From positions 1 through 64,000 of the forward strand of contig ONMA01000012.1 in the NCBI GenBank assembly GCA_900318815.1: 64,000 nucleotides of DNA, written 5' to 3'. Shown here one piece after another: positions 1-6,938 of the stretch (position 1 is the first letter of the stretch; the number at the start of each line of letters is the position of its first letter). Position numbers and translations under genes: made by a program. The stretch comes from an uncultured Prevotellaceae bacterium (GTDB taxonomy: Bacteria; Bacteroidota; Bacteroidia; Bacteroidales; Bacteroidaceae). The notes beneath the pieces were generated by a model. The model was not told the DNA's origin, ran no database searches, and saw only the letters and a list, made by a program, of their open reading frames with translations.

Positions 1-432
1 CTGGCGCGACTGGTCGAATACACTCAGCACCTGGTCGAGACGAGTGTTTACCTGTCCCACCTTGTGGCCGAGCAGATAGACCATCACCATCGGCAGGGCA
101 TACTGCTGCTTCGGGCCAATGGTCATGTTCTTCGGGTCGTTATACTGGCGGGCCATGTACTGGCGGAAGCGCAGCAATTCCGTGTTGAGCCACGACTTCT
201 GCAACTCAATGAGTATAAGTTTCTCCTCGCCGTTCTCACGGACAACGGCCCCGAAGTCAATACGTTGCACGGCGATGCCTTCAACTTTCTGGTTGACGTA
301 TTCATGAGGACGCATCTCCACGCTGACAATATCCTTCTTCAGCAGGGCTGAGAGAATAGTGCGGGCTATGCGTGCATCGTCCATGAGGTACTTGAACACT
401 ACATCGTATATCGGATTGGCTATCGTTATCAT
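1..432 (-). CDS. Rpn/PD-(D/E)XK family nuclease (partial)
   Basis: The first 144 codons are present and the rest runs off the left edge. The start is the ATG at 432 (MITIANPIYDVVFKYLMDD). The N-terminus and the pattern D59 followed by E76-L-Q78 match the PDDEXK_2 / Rpn family (recombination-promoting nuclease, putative transposase), which is multicopy in Bacteroidales. In that family the acidic residues and the E-x-Q/K strand form the nuclease active site. Its role here is unknown. A hairpin repeat lies about 80 nt upstream of the start. The family call rests on recognition of the N-terminal motif and the active-site spacing. Confidence 0.75.
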   Translation of the reverse strand, partial: MITIANPIYDVVFKYLMDDARIARTILSALLKKDIVSVEMRPHEYVNQKVEGIAVQRIDFGAVVRENGEEKLILIELQKSWLNTELLRFRQYMARQYNDPKNMTIGPKQQYALPMVMVYLLGHKVGQVNTRLDQVLSVFDQSRQ

Positions 433-508
433 GTCATTATATCTGAATATGAATTGAGCAAATGAAAATGTCGTACACGAAATGCACGGGACAAAAATAC
501 AAAGAAAA

Positions 509-532
509 GCCGAACCGTGCAAACGATTCGGC
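509..532. repeat. Hairpin repeat, copy 1
   Basis: A palindrome GCCGAACCGT-gcaa-ACGATTCGGC is preceded by AAAGAAAA and followed by CAAAT. The same unit recurs at 1715-1738 in the same orientation with a perfect 10-bp stem. It lies upstream of the Rpn-like gene and has no T-run, so it looks like a dispersed repeat rather than a terminator. Confidence 0.7.
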
Positions 533-624
533 AAATAATTTGAAATCCGAATGAAAAAAGGGTACAAGCGAGTAATAAGTTTTTTTTCAATCATTATATA
601 ATAGTATTTTTCTTCTTTAAGGGT

Positions 625-865
625 GGCAGGGTGACAGAATGCCGATATACAGGGCGTTTGCATCCTTTTCAGAGGGTGACAAGGGTGACAGAAGGGTGAC
701 AGGAATTTCGCTTTCGTCAGCACCTTTGTCATCTCTTGCGACATCCATGGTGCTTATAGTAAATATCATGCCTGCCTGCACTTAAATTCTCGAGAGAATT
801 GAGGCGTAAAGAGCCTCTTTTCCTTTGCCAAACAGCATTCTTACTGCTCAATTCTCTCGAGAATT
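625..865 (+). repeat. Dispersed ~240-bp element, copy 1
   Basis: The element contains iterated GGGTGACA octamers (about 630-700), a variable middle, and two AATTCTC-GA-GAGAATT type palindromes at 785-800 and 850-865 separated by 49 bp. An inverted copy lies at 53464-53655 with the same order of parts, including the shared segment ATGCCGATATACAGGGCGTT. No coding function is visible. The element fills the gap between the Rpn-like gene and the toxin pair. Confidence 0.75.
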
Positions 866-920
866 TATCTGCAAATTCCGGTTTACTAACTTTGTTAGCC
901 TGTCACCCTATATAGTAAAA

Positions 921-1283
921 TCACATAAGTTCAATATCGAACATACTAAGGATGACTTTGTTCATAATAGCATCGAAATAGTCTTTCTTTACAAAGTTGT
1001 TGAATGATTGAATAACCTCATCTGTGCGGTAGTAAGTTACGATGTGAGTTATGAAATACGATTGTTTTGACAAAGGCTTGTTCAACCACTCATTCCGAAT
1101 TTCCATCGTGAATTCCGGGTTGATGTTCTTCGAAGAGATGAGAACCGCATAGAACATGCCTTCTTCTGCATGGAGAAGTTTCTCAGTAGAAAGTACCAAA
1201 GCCATGTGGGGTTTGATACTCCCATCAGGTAGTTGATAGGGAACTTCAACAATCTCCCTCTGCGAAACTCTATTTACAGCCAT
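921..1283 (-). CDS. PemK/MazF-like type II toxin
   Basis: A 120-residue protein with the PemK/MazF-like pattern: an N-terminal strand REIVEVPYQLPDG, then HMALVLS and the later strand FYAVLISS. Family members are small beta-barrel endoribonucleases that cleave mRNA. It overlaps the 3' end of the upstream gene (1274-1603) by 10 bp, the tight arrangement usual for toxin-antitoxin pairs, with the antitoxin translated first. No transmembrane segments are visible. The assignment as an active mRNA interferase is inferred from fold-level similarity and context. Confidence 0.6.
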   Translation of the reverse strand: MAVNRVSQREIVEVPYQLPDGSIKPHMALVLSTEKLLHAEEGMFYAVLISSKNINPEFTMEIRNEWLNKPLSKQSYFITHIVTYYRTDEVIQSFNNFVKKDYFDAIMNKVILSMFDIELM

Positions 1284-1603
1284 TTCTCTATGGGTTTAAT
1301 GGTTTTTCCCGTATTAGCACTTATTACCTGACTCCATTCTGGATCTTCGGGAACTTCTGGCACTTCTAAGCCATCGAAGCGCGTTTGAAGTTCAGCATCA
1401 GTAGGGGGCATTTCGGCTCGTCTTATGACCTTGGCAACCCTTCTGGTGGGTTTTGCGCCATCTTTTAGGCATTCTTCCTCTAAGGCTGCCGTTGTAAGCA
1501 TGGTTGCAAGCTGCAACTTTGCTTTCAGACTAAGTGAGCGGAGCTGCTTCCAATAAGCATCCACTACATCTGTTTCATTGTTTCTTATTGCTAATCCCAT
1601 CAT
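1274..1603 (-). CDS. Probable antitoxin partner of PemK-like toxin
   Basis: A 109-residue protein, helical in the first half (ETDVVDAYWKQLRSLSLKAK) and acidic, proline-rich in the second (FDGLEVPEVPEDPEWSQ). It overlaps the toxin gene start by 10 bp and would be translated first. A helical N-terminus that could dimerise or bind DNA and a flexible acidic tail that could wrap the toxin are typical of type II antitoxins. I do not recognise a named antitoxin family. The function is inferred from position. Confidence 0.5.
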   Translation of the reverse strand: MMGLAIRNNETDVVDAYWKQLRSLSLKAKLQLATMLTTAALEEECLKDGAKPTRRVAKVIRRAEMPPTDAELQTRFDGLEVPEVPEDPEWSQVISANTGKTIKPIEKWL

Positions 1604-1714
1604 TTCATCTAATAAATGTTTCCCTTTTCATAATCATTGCCCTATCTCCTAATGCTATTAGAGCAAATAATAATGTACGTACATGGTAAGTACGGGGCAA
1701 AGTTACAAAGAAAA

Positions 1715-1738
1715 GCCGAATCGTGCAAACGATTCGGC
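1715..1738. repeat. Hairpin repeat, copy 2
   Basis: GCCGAATCGT-gcaa-ACGATTCGGC is a perfect 10-bp stem with a 4-nt loop. The flanks (ACAAAGAAAA before, CAAATA after) match copy 1 at 509-532. The two copies bracket the toxin pair and the dispersed element. This copy lies just 3' of the lipoprotein gene. Confidence 0.7.
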
Positions 1739-1802
1739 AAATATTTTGTAATCTGGATGCAAAAAGGATGCCAGGATTCCGTTACGCCTTGGCGTAGACA
1801 AA

Positions 1803-2255
1803 TCATTCTTGGGGCTCCTGCTTGCGGTGTATGTACTTGATTTTTCCGCAGAGTACTTCGAAGCGCACTTGGAGTGAGTCGCGATGTAGCCTGGCACGGG
1901 TAATCTCGTCGCCCAGTTGCTGCAGCTGGGCTTTCGAGAGAGAACCCGATTGCAACTGTTGCTGTAACTGTTCGTGACGGGCATTGGCCATCTGCAGGGC
2001 ACTATCAACCCATGCTAACTCTTGTTGCGAGGCGGCGAGGGTCGAGTCTTGCTTGTGTTTTAATGCTTCCTTGCGCTGCTCAATCTCTGCGCGGCGCGAC
2101 TTGGGACCACAGGCGGAGAAGGTGATGGCGAAGAGAGGAAGGAGGAGGAGAAGAGAAAGCCTACAAAGGCTCGCAAAAAGCCTACCCAATCCCTCCCAAA
2201 GGGAGGGATGTTTGGATAGATAATGGGGCGTGAAAAGAGGAGATGGTTGCTGCAT
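1803..2255 (-). CDS. Small coiled-coil lipoprotein
   Basis: A hydrophobic segment (LSLLLLLPLFAITFSAC) ends in a lipobox cysteine, then comes a 100-residue charged coiled coil rich in Glu, Gln and Lys (about residues 55-140), so it is probably a periplasmic lipoprotein. The first 24 codons of the longest frame come from a dispersed palindromic repeat that reads KHPSLWEGLGRL. The biological start may be the ATG at 2255 or a TTG inside the repeat (LGRLFASLCR). No known family recognised. Confidence 0.6.
   Translation of the reverse strand: MQQPSPLFTPHYLSKHPSLWEGLGRLFASLCRLSLLLLLPLFAITFSACGPKSRRAEIEQRKEALKHKQDSTLAASQQELAWVDSALQMANARHEQLQQQLQSGSLSKAQLQQLGDEITRARLHRDSLQVRFEVLCGKIKYIHRKQEPQE
2180..2220 (-). 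repeat. CCCTCCC/GGGAGGG palindromic repeat inside a gene start
   Basis: This copy of the repeat CATCCCTCCC-TTTG-GGAGGG followed by (A/C)TTGGGTAGGC lies within the 5' coding part of the lipoprotein gene. Other copies occur near 23.7, 30.8-31.0, 56.1 and 58.4-58.5 kb. Confidence 0.85.
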
Positions 2256-2266
2256 AGTAGTTTATA

Positions 2267-4117
2267 TTACAGACAAATGGCAAACGACAGACCGATGGTG
2301 ACGTAGTTCATCTTCTTCGTTTTCTTTAATGTTAAGGGAGTTGTGTAGTAGGGCAGGGAAGAAACACCCTCATTGGCCAGTAGCATGTTGCTCACCAGAC
2401 CATAGGCTGCACTCGTCAGACCCTTCTTCAGGAAGTGGTGGGAGTCGTTGGTCATGGTGAACTCCTTCTTTGAGTAGTCGTAGTCGACGAAAACCTTCCA
2501 CGAGAAGTTCGACTTGTAGCGATAGGTCAGCGACAGGCCCGTGCCCCACGAGGTGGCTGCCTTTGCGCCCAGCGTCAGGTAGTCCCACTCGTCGGTGTAG
2601 GTCTCGCCAGTACTTTCGGGGTTGTTGACGAATATGGATTTCTTGTCGCCATAGTCAAGGAACTTGCCGTTCTCGATCACCATACCGTAGTTGATGTCCT
2701 TTACGTTGCCCTCGGCAATACCGTCGATGTCGAGTTCCTGGGTGACGGAGCGGCCGATGAGCAGCTTGGTGCCCAGGGCTAACCGTTGGCTCAGCGGCAC
2801 GTTGAAGTAAAAGCCAGCGCTGCCAGTGAACTCAGCCAGGTGGTCGCTCTTGACGATGCCCTCCATCTTAGTGATAGGTGCGCCCCCCTTGTTGATGATG
2901 TTGGGAGTGAGTTCCTCGTCGGCAACCACTGCGCTGTACAGCTCGGCCATTTCACTGGTCCAAACCGAGTTGTAGTCTTCCGATGCGATGTCGGCATACT
3001 TTCCGAACGACTTGGCCGACATGGCCCTTACACGGAAGCGTCCGCCTATGCCCACGTACTTGTTGAAAAAGTAGGCACCCTCGGCATCGACCACTGTCGA
3101 GGCGCGGAAGTCAATGTTCAGATTGAGGTCCTCCTCGTCTTTAAAATAATCGACCATCTCATTGGAAATGCCGTGCAGCTCCTTGTCCTGCATGTCGGAA
3201 AGCAGGTTGAAGTCGATGTCCTTGCCTCCTATGCCCACGCCCATAGAGATGCTGAAGAACGATGGATTCTCCGAGTCGTCGGTCAGCTCGTTGCGCAGCA
3301 GCCCTTTCCCCTTGAACAGCAAGTCGCCGAGGGCATAGCCCAGCTCGGTGGAGAGGATGCCTATGCCGGCACCCGACATGACGTCGGAGACCCAGTGGCG
3401 GTTGTTCAGCACGCGCATGACACCTGTAGCCGTTGCTACGCCGTAGCCGGCCACCGAGAACCAGGGCGAGCGGGTAAGTCCGTACTCCTTGTGCAGCAGT
3501 GTGGCTCCCACGAACGAGGTGGCCGTGTGGCCCGAAGGCCATGAGTTGCGGGTGGAGCCGTCGGGGCGCAGTTCGCCGGCTGAATACTTGATGCCATTGA
3601 CGAAGGCAGCCATGACGGCATACGACATGCCCGCGCTGGCCAGCAGGCGGGGCCAGTCGCTGCGGCCCTCGTAGCCGCCGAGCTTCAGGCCCACCACCAT
3701 GGCGGGGCCGAAGAACTGCGTGTAATCATCGATGCCCGTCTTGAAGTCGGTCAGCAATTGCGTGTTCTTCTTTCCCTCCTTGTTGTTCACGCGGAACATG
3801 GCCTTGTCGCTCTTGATTCCCCATCCGGCAAGGAACAGGGGAACACCCACGAAGGTCAGATCGTCGAGCGGCTTGTATTCCTTCACGCCGGGATTGGTCT
3901 TCTGCGTGAAGAAGTCGAAATCGAAGGGGCTGCTTGCCGTCACGGGCAGCGTGGCGGGGGTGTCGGTATAGCTCAAAGGCTCGTAGATGGCTTCCTTGGC
4001 GAGCGGGTTCATGGGAGCGAGCGTAAGCCTGACGGGAGGCATGCCAAAGGAGTTGTCGGCATAGGTGCTTACTATCGTGGTAAGCAGTAAGGCAATGGCC
4101 AAAAGTGTCTTTTTCAT
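2267..4117 (-). CDS. PAP2-family phosphatase with C-terminal outer-membrane domain
   Basis: The start chosen is the ATG at 4117, which gives a signal peptide MKKTLLAIALLLTTIVSTYA. An upstream ATG at 4216 would add 33 residues before it. The PAP2 phosphatase signature is complete: K177-x6-RP (KYSAGELRP), PSGH at 194-197, and R235-x5-H241-x3-D245. Substrates of the family are lipid phosphates such as undecaprenyl-PP or lipid A phosphate. Residues from about 300 to 616 look like alternating amphipathic strands ending in a hydrophobic residue pattern, so an outer-membrane barrel is likely. That fusion is known in Bacteroidetes. The exact substrate cannot be told. Confidence 0.8.
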   Translation of the reverse strand: MKKTLLAIALLLTTIVSTYADNSFGMPPVRLTLAPMNPLAKEAIYEPLSYTDTPATLPVTASSPFDFDFFTQKTNPGVKEYKPLDDLTFVGVPLFLAGWGIKSDKAMFRVNNKEGKKNTQLLTDFKTGIDDYTQFFGPAMVVGLKLGGYEGRSDWPRLLASAGMSYAVMAAFVNGIKYSAGELRPDGSTRNSWPSGHTATSFVGATLLHKEYGLTRSPWFSVAGYGVATATGVMRVLNNRHWVSDVMSGAGIGILSTELGYALGDLLFKGKGLLRNELTDDSENPSFFSISMGVGIGGKDIDFNLLSDMQDKELHGISNEMVDYFKDEEDLNLNIDFRASTVVDAEGAYFFNKYVGIGGRFRVRAMSAKSFGKYADIASEDYNSVWTSEMAELYSAVVADEELTPNIINKGGAPITKMEGIVKSDHLAEFTGSAGFYFNVPLSQRLALGTKLLIGRSVTQELDIDGIAEGNVKDINYGMVIENGKFLDYGDKKSIFVNNPESTGETYTDEWDYLTLGAKAATSWGTGLSLTYRYKSNFSWKVFVDYDYSKKEFTMTNDSHHFLKKGLTSAAYGLVSNMLLANEGVSSLPYYTTPLTLKKTKKMNYVTIGLSFAICL

Positions 4118-4202
4118 ATAGAATGTGTTTGGTTTTGGATGTTGTTTGGAATGCAAAATTACAAAAAAACTCTTAATAATGAAAAAAATAATAAGTTTTT
4201 TG

Positions 4203-4211
4203 TAATTTTGC
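4203..4211 (+). promoter_or_regulatory. Bacteroidetes -7 promoter element (TAATTTTGC)
   Basis: TAATTTTGC matches the TAnnTTTGC -7 motif and lies 22 bp before the ATG of the CCA-enzyme homologue at 4234. It also sits between two divergent genes. Confidence 0.6.
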
Positions 4212-4233
4212 ACCACAATTTGTTCTTTCTTCT

Positions 4234-5577
4234 ATGAAAAGATATTCAAATAAGGAGCTGGCCAAGATACTTGACCAAGATATATTCCACCAGATTGGCA
4301 ACGCGGCCGATCAGAGGGGCGTGCCCTGCTATGTGGTGGGTGAGTACGTGCGCGATGTCTTCTTGGAGTGCGCTGACGGCGACTTCGACGTGGTGGAAGA
4401 AAACCTGATGGAGGAGCTGGAGCGTCGCGACTTCACCATCAATAGCATGGCTATCAGTCTGAATGGCGATAACTTCGGCGAACTGGTGGATCCGTTCAAG
4501 GGGCTGGACGACCTGGAAGACGGTTACGTGAACACCGTGTTCAATCCCCTTGGCGTGTTCGGCGACGACCCGCTGTGCATGATGCGCTGCATACGCCTTG
4601 CCACGCAGTTGAACTTCAGGATTGAGGACGAGACCTTCGAGGCCATAGAGGACATGGCCGACTGCATCAAGGAGGTGAGAGGCGAGGAGGTAGGCGCAGA
4701 ACTGAACAAGATTATGATGTCGGCGCATCCCAGCAAAGGCTTCGTCGAATTACAGCGATCGGGCCTTCTCAACCTCATCTTGCCCGAACTGGCCGCCCTC
4801 GACATCGTGGAACAGAAGGATGGGCGTAAGCACAAGAACAACTTCTATCACACCTTGGAGGTGTTGGAGAATGTAGTAAAGACCCACCCCCAACCCCTCC
4901 CTGTGAGGGAGGGGAGTGATTACCCTGTAGGTGAAAAAGAAGGTAACGAAGTATCTACTCCCCTCCCTCACAGGGAGGGGCAGGGGGTGGGTCTCTATTT
5001 ACGCTGGGCCGCCCTTCTCCACGACATCGGCAAGACCAAGACCAAGCGGTGGGAGCCAGGCACGGGCTGGACGTTTCATAACCATAATTATATAGGTGCG
5101 AAGATGGCAGGGCAGATTTTCCGCCGGCTGAAGCTGTCGGACGAGCCGGAGATGAAGTATGTGCAGAAACTCGTCGACCTGCACATGCGCCCGCAGGTGA
5201 TAGCCGACGAGGAAGTGACCGACTCAGCCGTTCGTCGTCTGCTCAGCGATGCGGGCGACGACATCGACGACCTGATGACGCTCTGCGAGGCCGACATCAC
5301 GTCGAAAAACGAGGTGAAGAAGAAAATCTTCCTCGAGAACTTCCGCATGGTGCGCGAAAAGCTCACCGACCTGAAAAAGAAAGACCATGACCGCCTGTTG
5401 CAGCCCGTCATCGACGGCAACGAAATCATGCAGCTCTTTCATCTGAAGCCCGGTCCGCAGGTAGGTATCCTGAAACAGACGCTCAAGAAAGCCGTATTAA
5501 GCAATCAGGTGGAGAACGAGCGCGAACCCCTCATGCAACTGCTCATGCAGAAAGCCCAAAAGATGGGGCTGGCCTAA
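4234..5577 (+). CDS. CCA tRNA nucleotidyltransferase homologue with shortened catalytic head
   Basis: The order is a class II poly(A)/CCA polymerase head, RNA-binding middle (DPLCMMRCIRLATQLNF) and HD domain (LLHDIGK). The head is abnormal. The GG-x-VRD motif reads G36-E37-YVRD, the DxD pair is D50-F-D52, and RRDFTIN follows at 64-70. About 45-50 residues normally lie between DxDVV and RRDFT and carry the third catalytic carboxylate. They are missing here without a frameshift. A 113-bp inverted repeat is also inserted in frame at about residues 217-253. This may be an inactive or repurposed paralogue, with the working enzyme encoded elsewhere. That is inference. Confidence 0.8.
   Translation: MKRYSNKELAKILDQDIFHQIGNAADQRGVPCYVVGEYVRDVFLECADGDFDVVEENLMEELERRDFTINSMAISLNGDNFGELVDPFKGLDDLEDGYVNTVFNPLGVFGDDPLCMMRCIRLATQLNFRIEDETFEAIEDMADCIKEVRGEEVGAELNKIMMSAHPSKGFVELQRSGLLNLILPELAALDIVEQKDGRKHKNNFYHTLEVLENVVKTHPQPLPVREGSDYPVGEKEGNEVSTPLPHREGQGVGLYLRWAALLHDIGKTKTKRWEPGTGWTFHNHNYIGAKMAGQIFRRLKLSDEPEMKYVQKLVDLHMRPQVIADEEVTDSAVRRLLSDAGDDIDDLMTLCEADITSKNEVKKKIFLENFRMVREKLTDLKKKDHDRLLQPVIDGNEIMQLFHLKPGPQVGILKQTLKKAVLSNQVENEREPLMQLLMQKAQKMGLA
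4881..4993. repeat. In-frame inverted-repeat insertion in CCA-enzyme homologue
   Basis: Two inverted copies of a GC-rich unit (GACCCACCCCCAACCCCTCC and its complement), each with an inner CCCTCCCT-GAGGGAGGG palindrome, are separated by about 40 bp. They are read as THPQPLPVREG and TPLPHREGQGVGL. They lie where homologues go straight from the HTLEVL helix to LRWAALLHDIGK. Confidence 0.8.
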
Positions 5578-5599
5578 AAAATGCTAATAAGTTTTAAAG

Positions 5600-5635
5600 A
5601 AGATGTGCAAGTCGCGTTAACTACACATCTTTTTT
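5600..5635 (+). terminator. Rho-independent terminator after CCA-enzyme homologue
   Basis: The stem AAGATGTG / CACATCTT is followed directly by a T-run. It lies 20 bp past the stop codon at 5577. Confidence 0.7.
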
Positions 5636-5636
5636 G

Positions 5637-5645
5637 TAATTTTGC
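5637..5645 (+). promoter_or_regulatory. -7 promoter element of RND efflux operon
   Basis: TAATTTTGC lies directly after the terminator T-run and about 80 bp before the adaptor gene at 5728. It fits the Bacteroidetes -7 motif. No clear TTTG at -33 is visible. Confidence 0.55.
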
Positions 5646-5727
5646 AGCCCGATGAAACTGACAGACTTGCAGATAGTTTTCCAGGTGATAAGAAATTTAT
5701 ATATAAATTTAAGTATTAAGAATTAGT

Positions 5728-6912
5728 ATGAAAAAAAGTAAGATTTTGCTTCTTGCGGCCTCTGCGTTGCTGGTTACCTCGTGTGGCAATGGTGGCGGAC
5801 GCCCTACGTTTGGCGACAATGAGTATCCCGTCGTGACGGTGGGCACTACGAATGCAGCCATGCAGACTACCTATCCTGCCACCATCCTTGGCGTGCAGAA
5901 CGTGGAGATTCGCCCGAAGGTTTCGGGATTTATCACAAAAATCTATGTGAAGGAGGGCCAGCAGGTCAATGCCGGACAGGTGCTGTTCGAGATTGACAAC
6001 GTGACCTATCAGTCGCAAGTGCGCCAGATGCAGGCCAACGTAAACACGGCCCAGAGCCAGGTGAACACGGCCAAGCTGACCTACGAGAATGCTAAGAAAC
6101 TGTTTGAAGGCAAGGTTATTGGCGACTATGAGCTGCAGACGGCCGAGAACTCCTACAAGAGTGCCGAGGCTCAGCTGGCACAGGCTCAGGCAGGACTCGC
6201 CTCGGCCAAGGAGAACCTGAGCTACTGCTTCGTGAAAAGTCCCAGCCGTGGTGTCGTGGGCACGCTGCCCTACAAGGTGGGTGCGCTGGTGAGCGGCTCG
6301 AACACGCTGACCCATGTGGCCGACATCAGCCAGATGGAGGTCTTCTTCTCGGTCAATGAGAAGGACATGCTCAGCTTTGCCAAGGCCGACGGCGGTGCCA
6401 ACGGAGCCTTGGCTGCCTTCCCGCCGGTGAAGCTGAAGCTGGCCGACGGAACCACCTATGGCCATGAGGGAAAGATGACGGCCATCAGCGGCGTCATCGA
6501 TCAGACCACCGGCTCGGTGCAGCTGAAGGCCGTGTTCCCCAATCCCGAGCATCTGCTGAAGAGCGGCGGCAGTGGCGTCATTGTCATTCCCAACGTTAGC
6601 CAGGATGCCATCGTCATTCCGCAGGGTTGCGTGATGGAAGTGCAGGACAAGAAATTTGTGTACCTGCTGAAGGATAGCAACAAGGTGGCCTACACCGAGA
6701 TTACCGTAGACCCGCAGAATGACGGCTTGAACTACGTGGTGACGGGCGGCATGAAGGTGGGCGACAAGTATGTGGCCAATGGCGTTACGAAACTCTCGGA
6801 CCAGATGGTGATTGTGCCTATTACCCTTGACCGTTACAACGAGAAAATCAAGGAGCACAGCAAGGCTTTGAGCGCTGGAGAGATTGTCGAGGCTTTGGCA
6901 CCGAAGAAATAA
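5728..6912 (+). CDS. RND efflux periplasmic adaptor lipoprotein (AcrA/MexA-like)
   Basis: The protein has a lipoprotein signal (LLLAASALLVTSCGN), then a barrel-sandwich half (GFITKIYVKEGQQVNAGQVL), a coiled-coil hairpin (about 90-150), the second lipoyl half and a beta-barrel. This is the membrane fusion protein layout of AcrA/MexA. It links the inner-membrane pump (6939-10199) to the outer-membrane channel (10254-11675), encoded just downstream in the same direction with 26 and 54 bp gaps. The exported compounds cannot be predicted. No local regulator gene is visible. Confidence 0.93.
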   Translation: MKKSKILLLAASALLVTSCGNGGGRPTFGDNEYPVVTVGTTNAAMQTTYPATILGVQNVEIRPKVSGFITKIYVKEGQQVNAGQVLFEIDNVTYQSQVRQMQANVNTAQSQVNTAKLTYENAKKLFEGKVIGDYELQTAENSYKSAEAQLAQAQAGLASAKENLSYCFVKSPSRGVVGTLPYKVGALVSGSNTLTHVADISQMEVFFSVNEKDMLSFAKADGGANGALAAFPPVKLKLADGTTYGHEGKMTAISGVIDQTTGSVQLKAVFPNPEHLLKSGGSGVIVIPNVSQDAIVIPQGCVMEVQDKKFVYLLKDSNKVAYTEITVDPQNDGLNYVVTGGMKVGDKYVANGVTKLSDQMVIVPITLDRYNEKIKEHSKALSAGEIVEALAPKK

Positions 6913-6938
6913 GGTAAACACTTTTCCACTTAACAAAT

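Noticed and set aside
2786..3544. Long plus-strand frame opposite the PAP2 gene
   Set aside because: It is an antisense shadow of a high-GC coding region with no family features of its own.
5716..6936. 406-codon minus-strand frame opposite the efflux adaptor
   Set aside because: It is antisense to a clearly conserved gene, and its His/Leu/Val-rich composition is typical of shadow frames.
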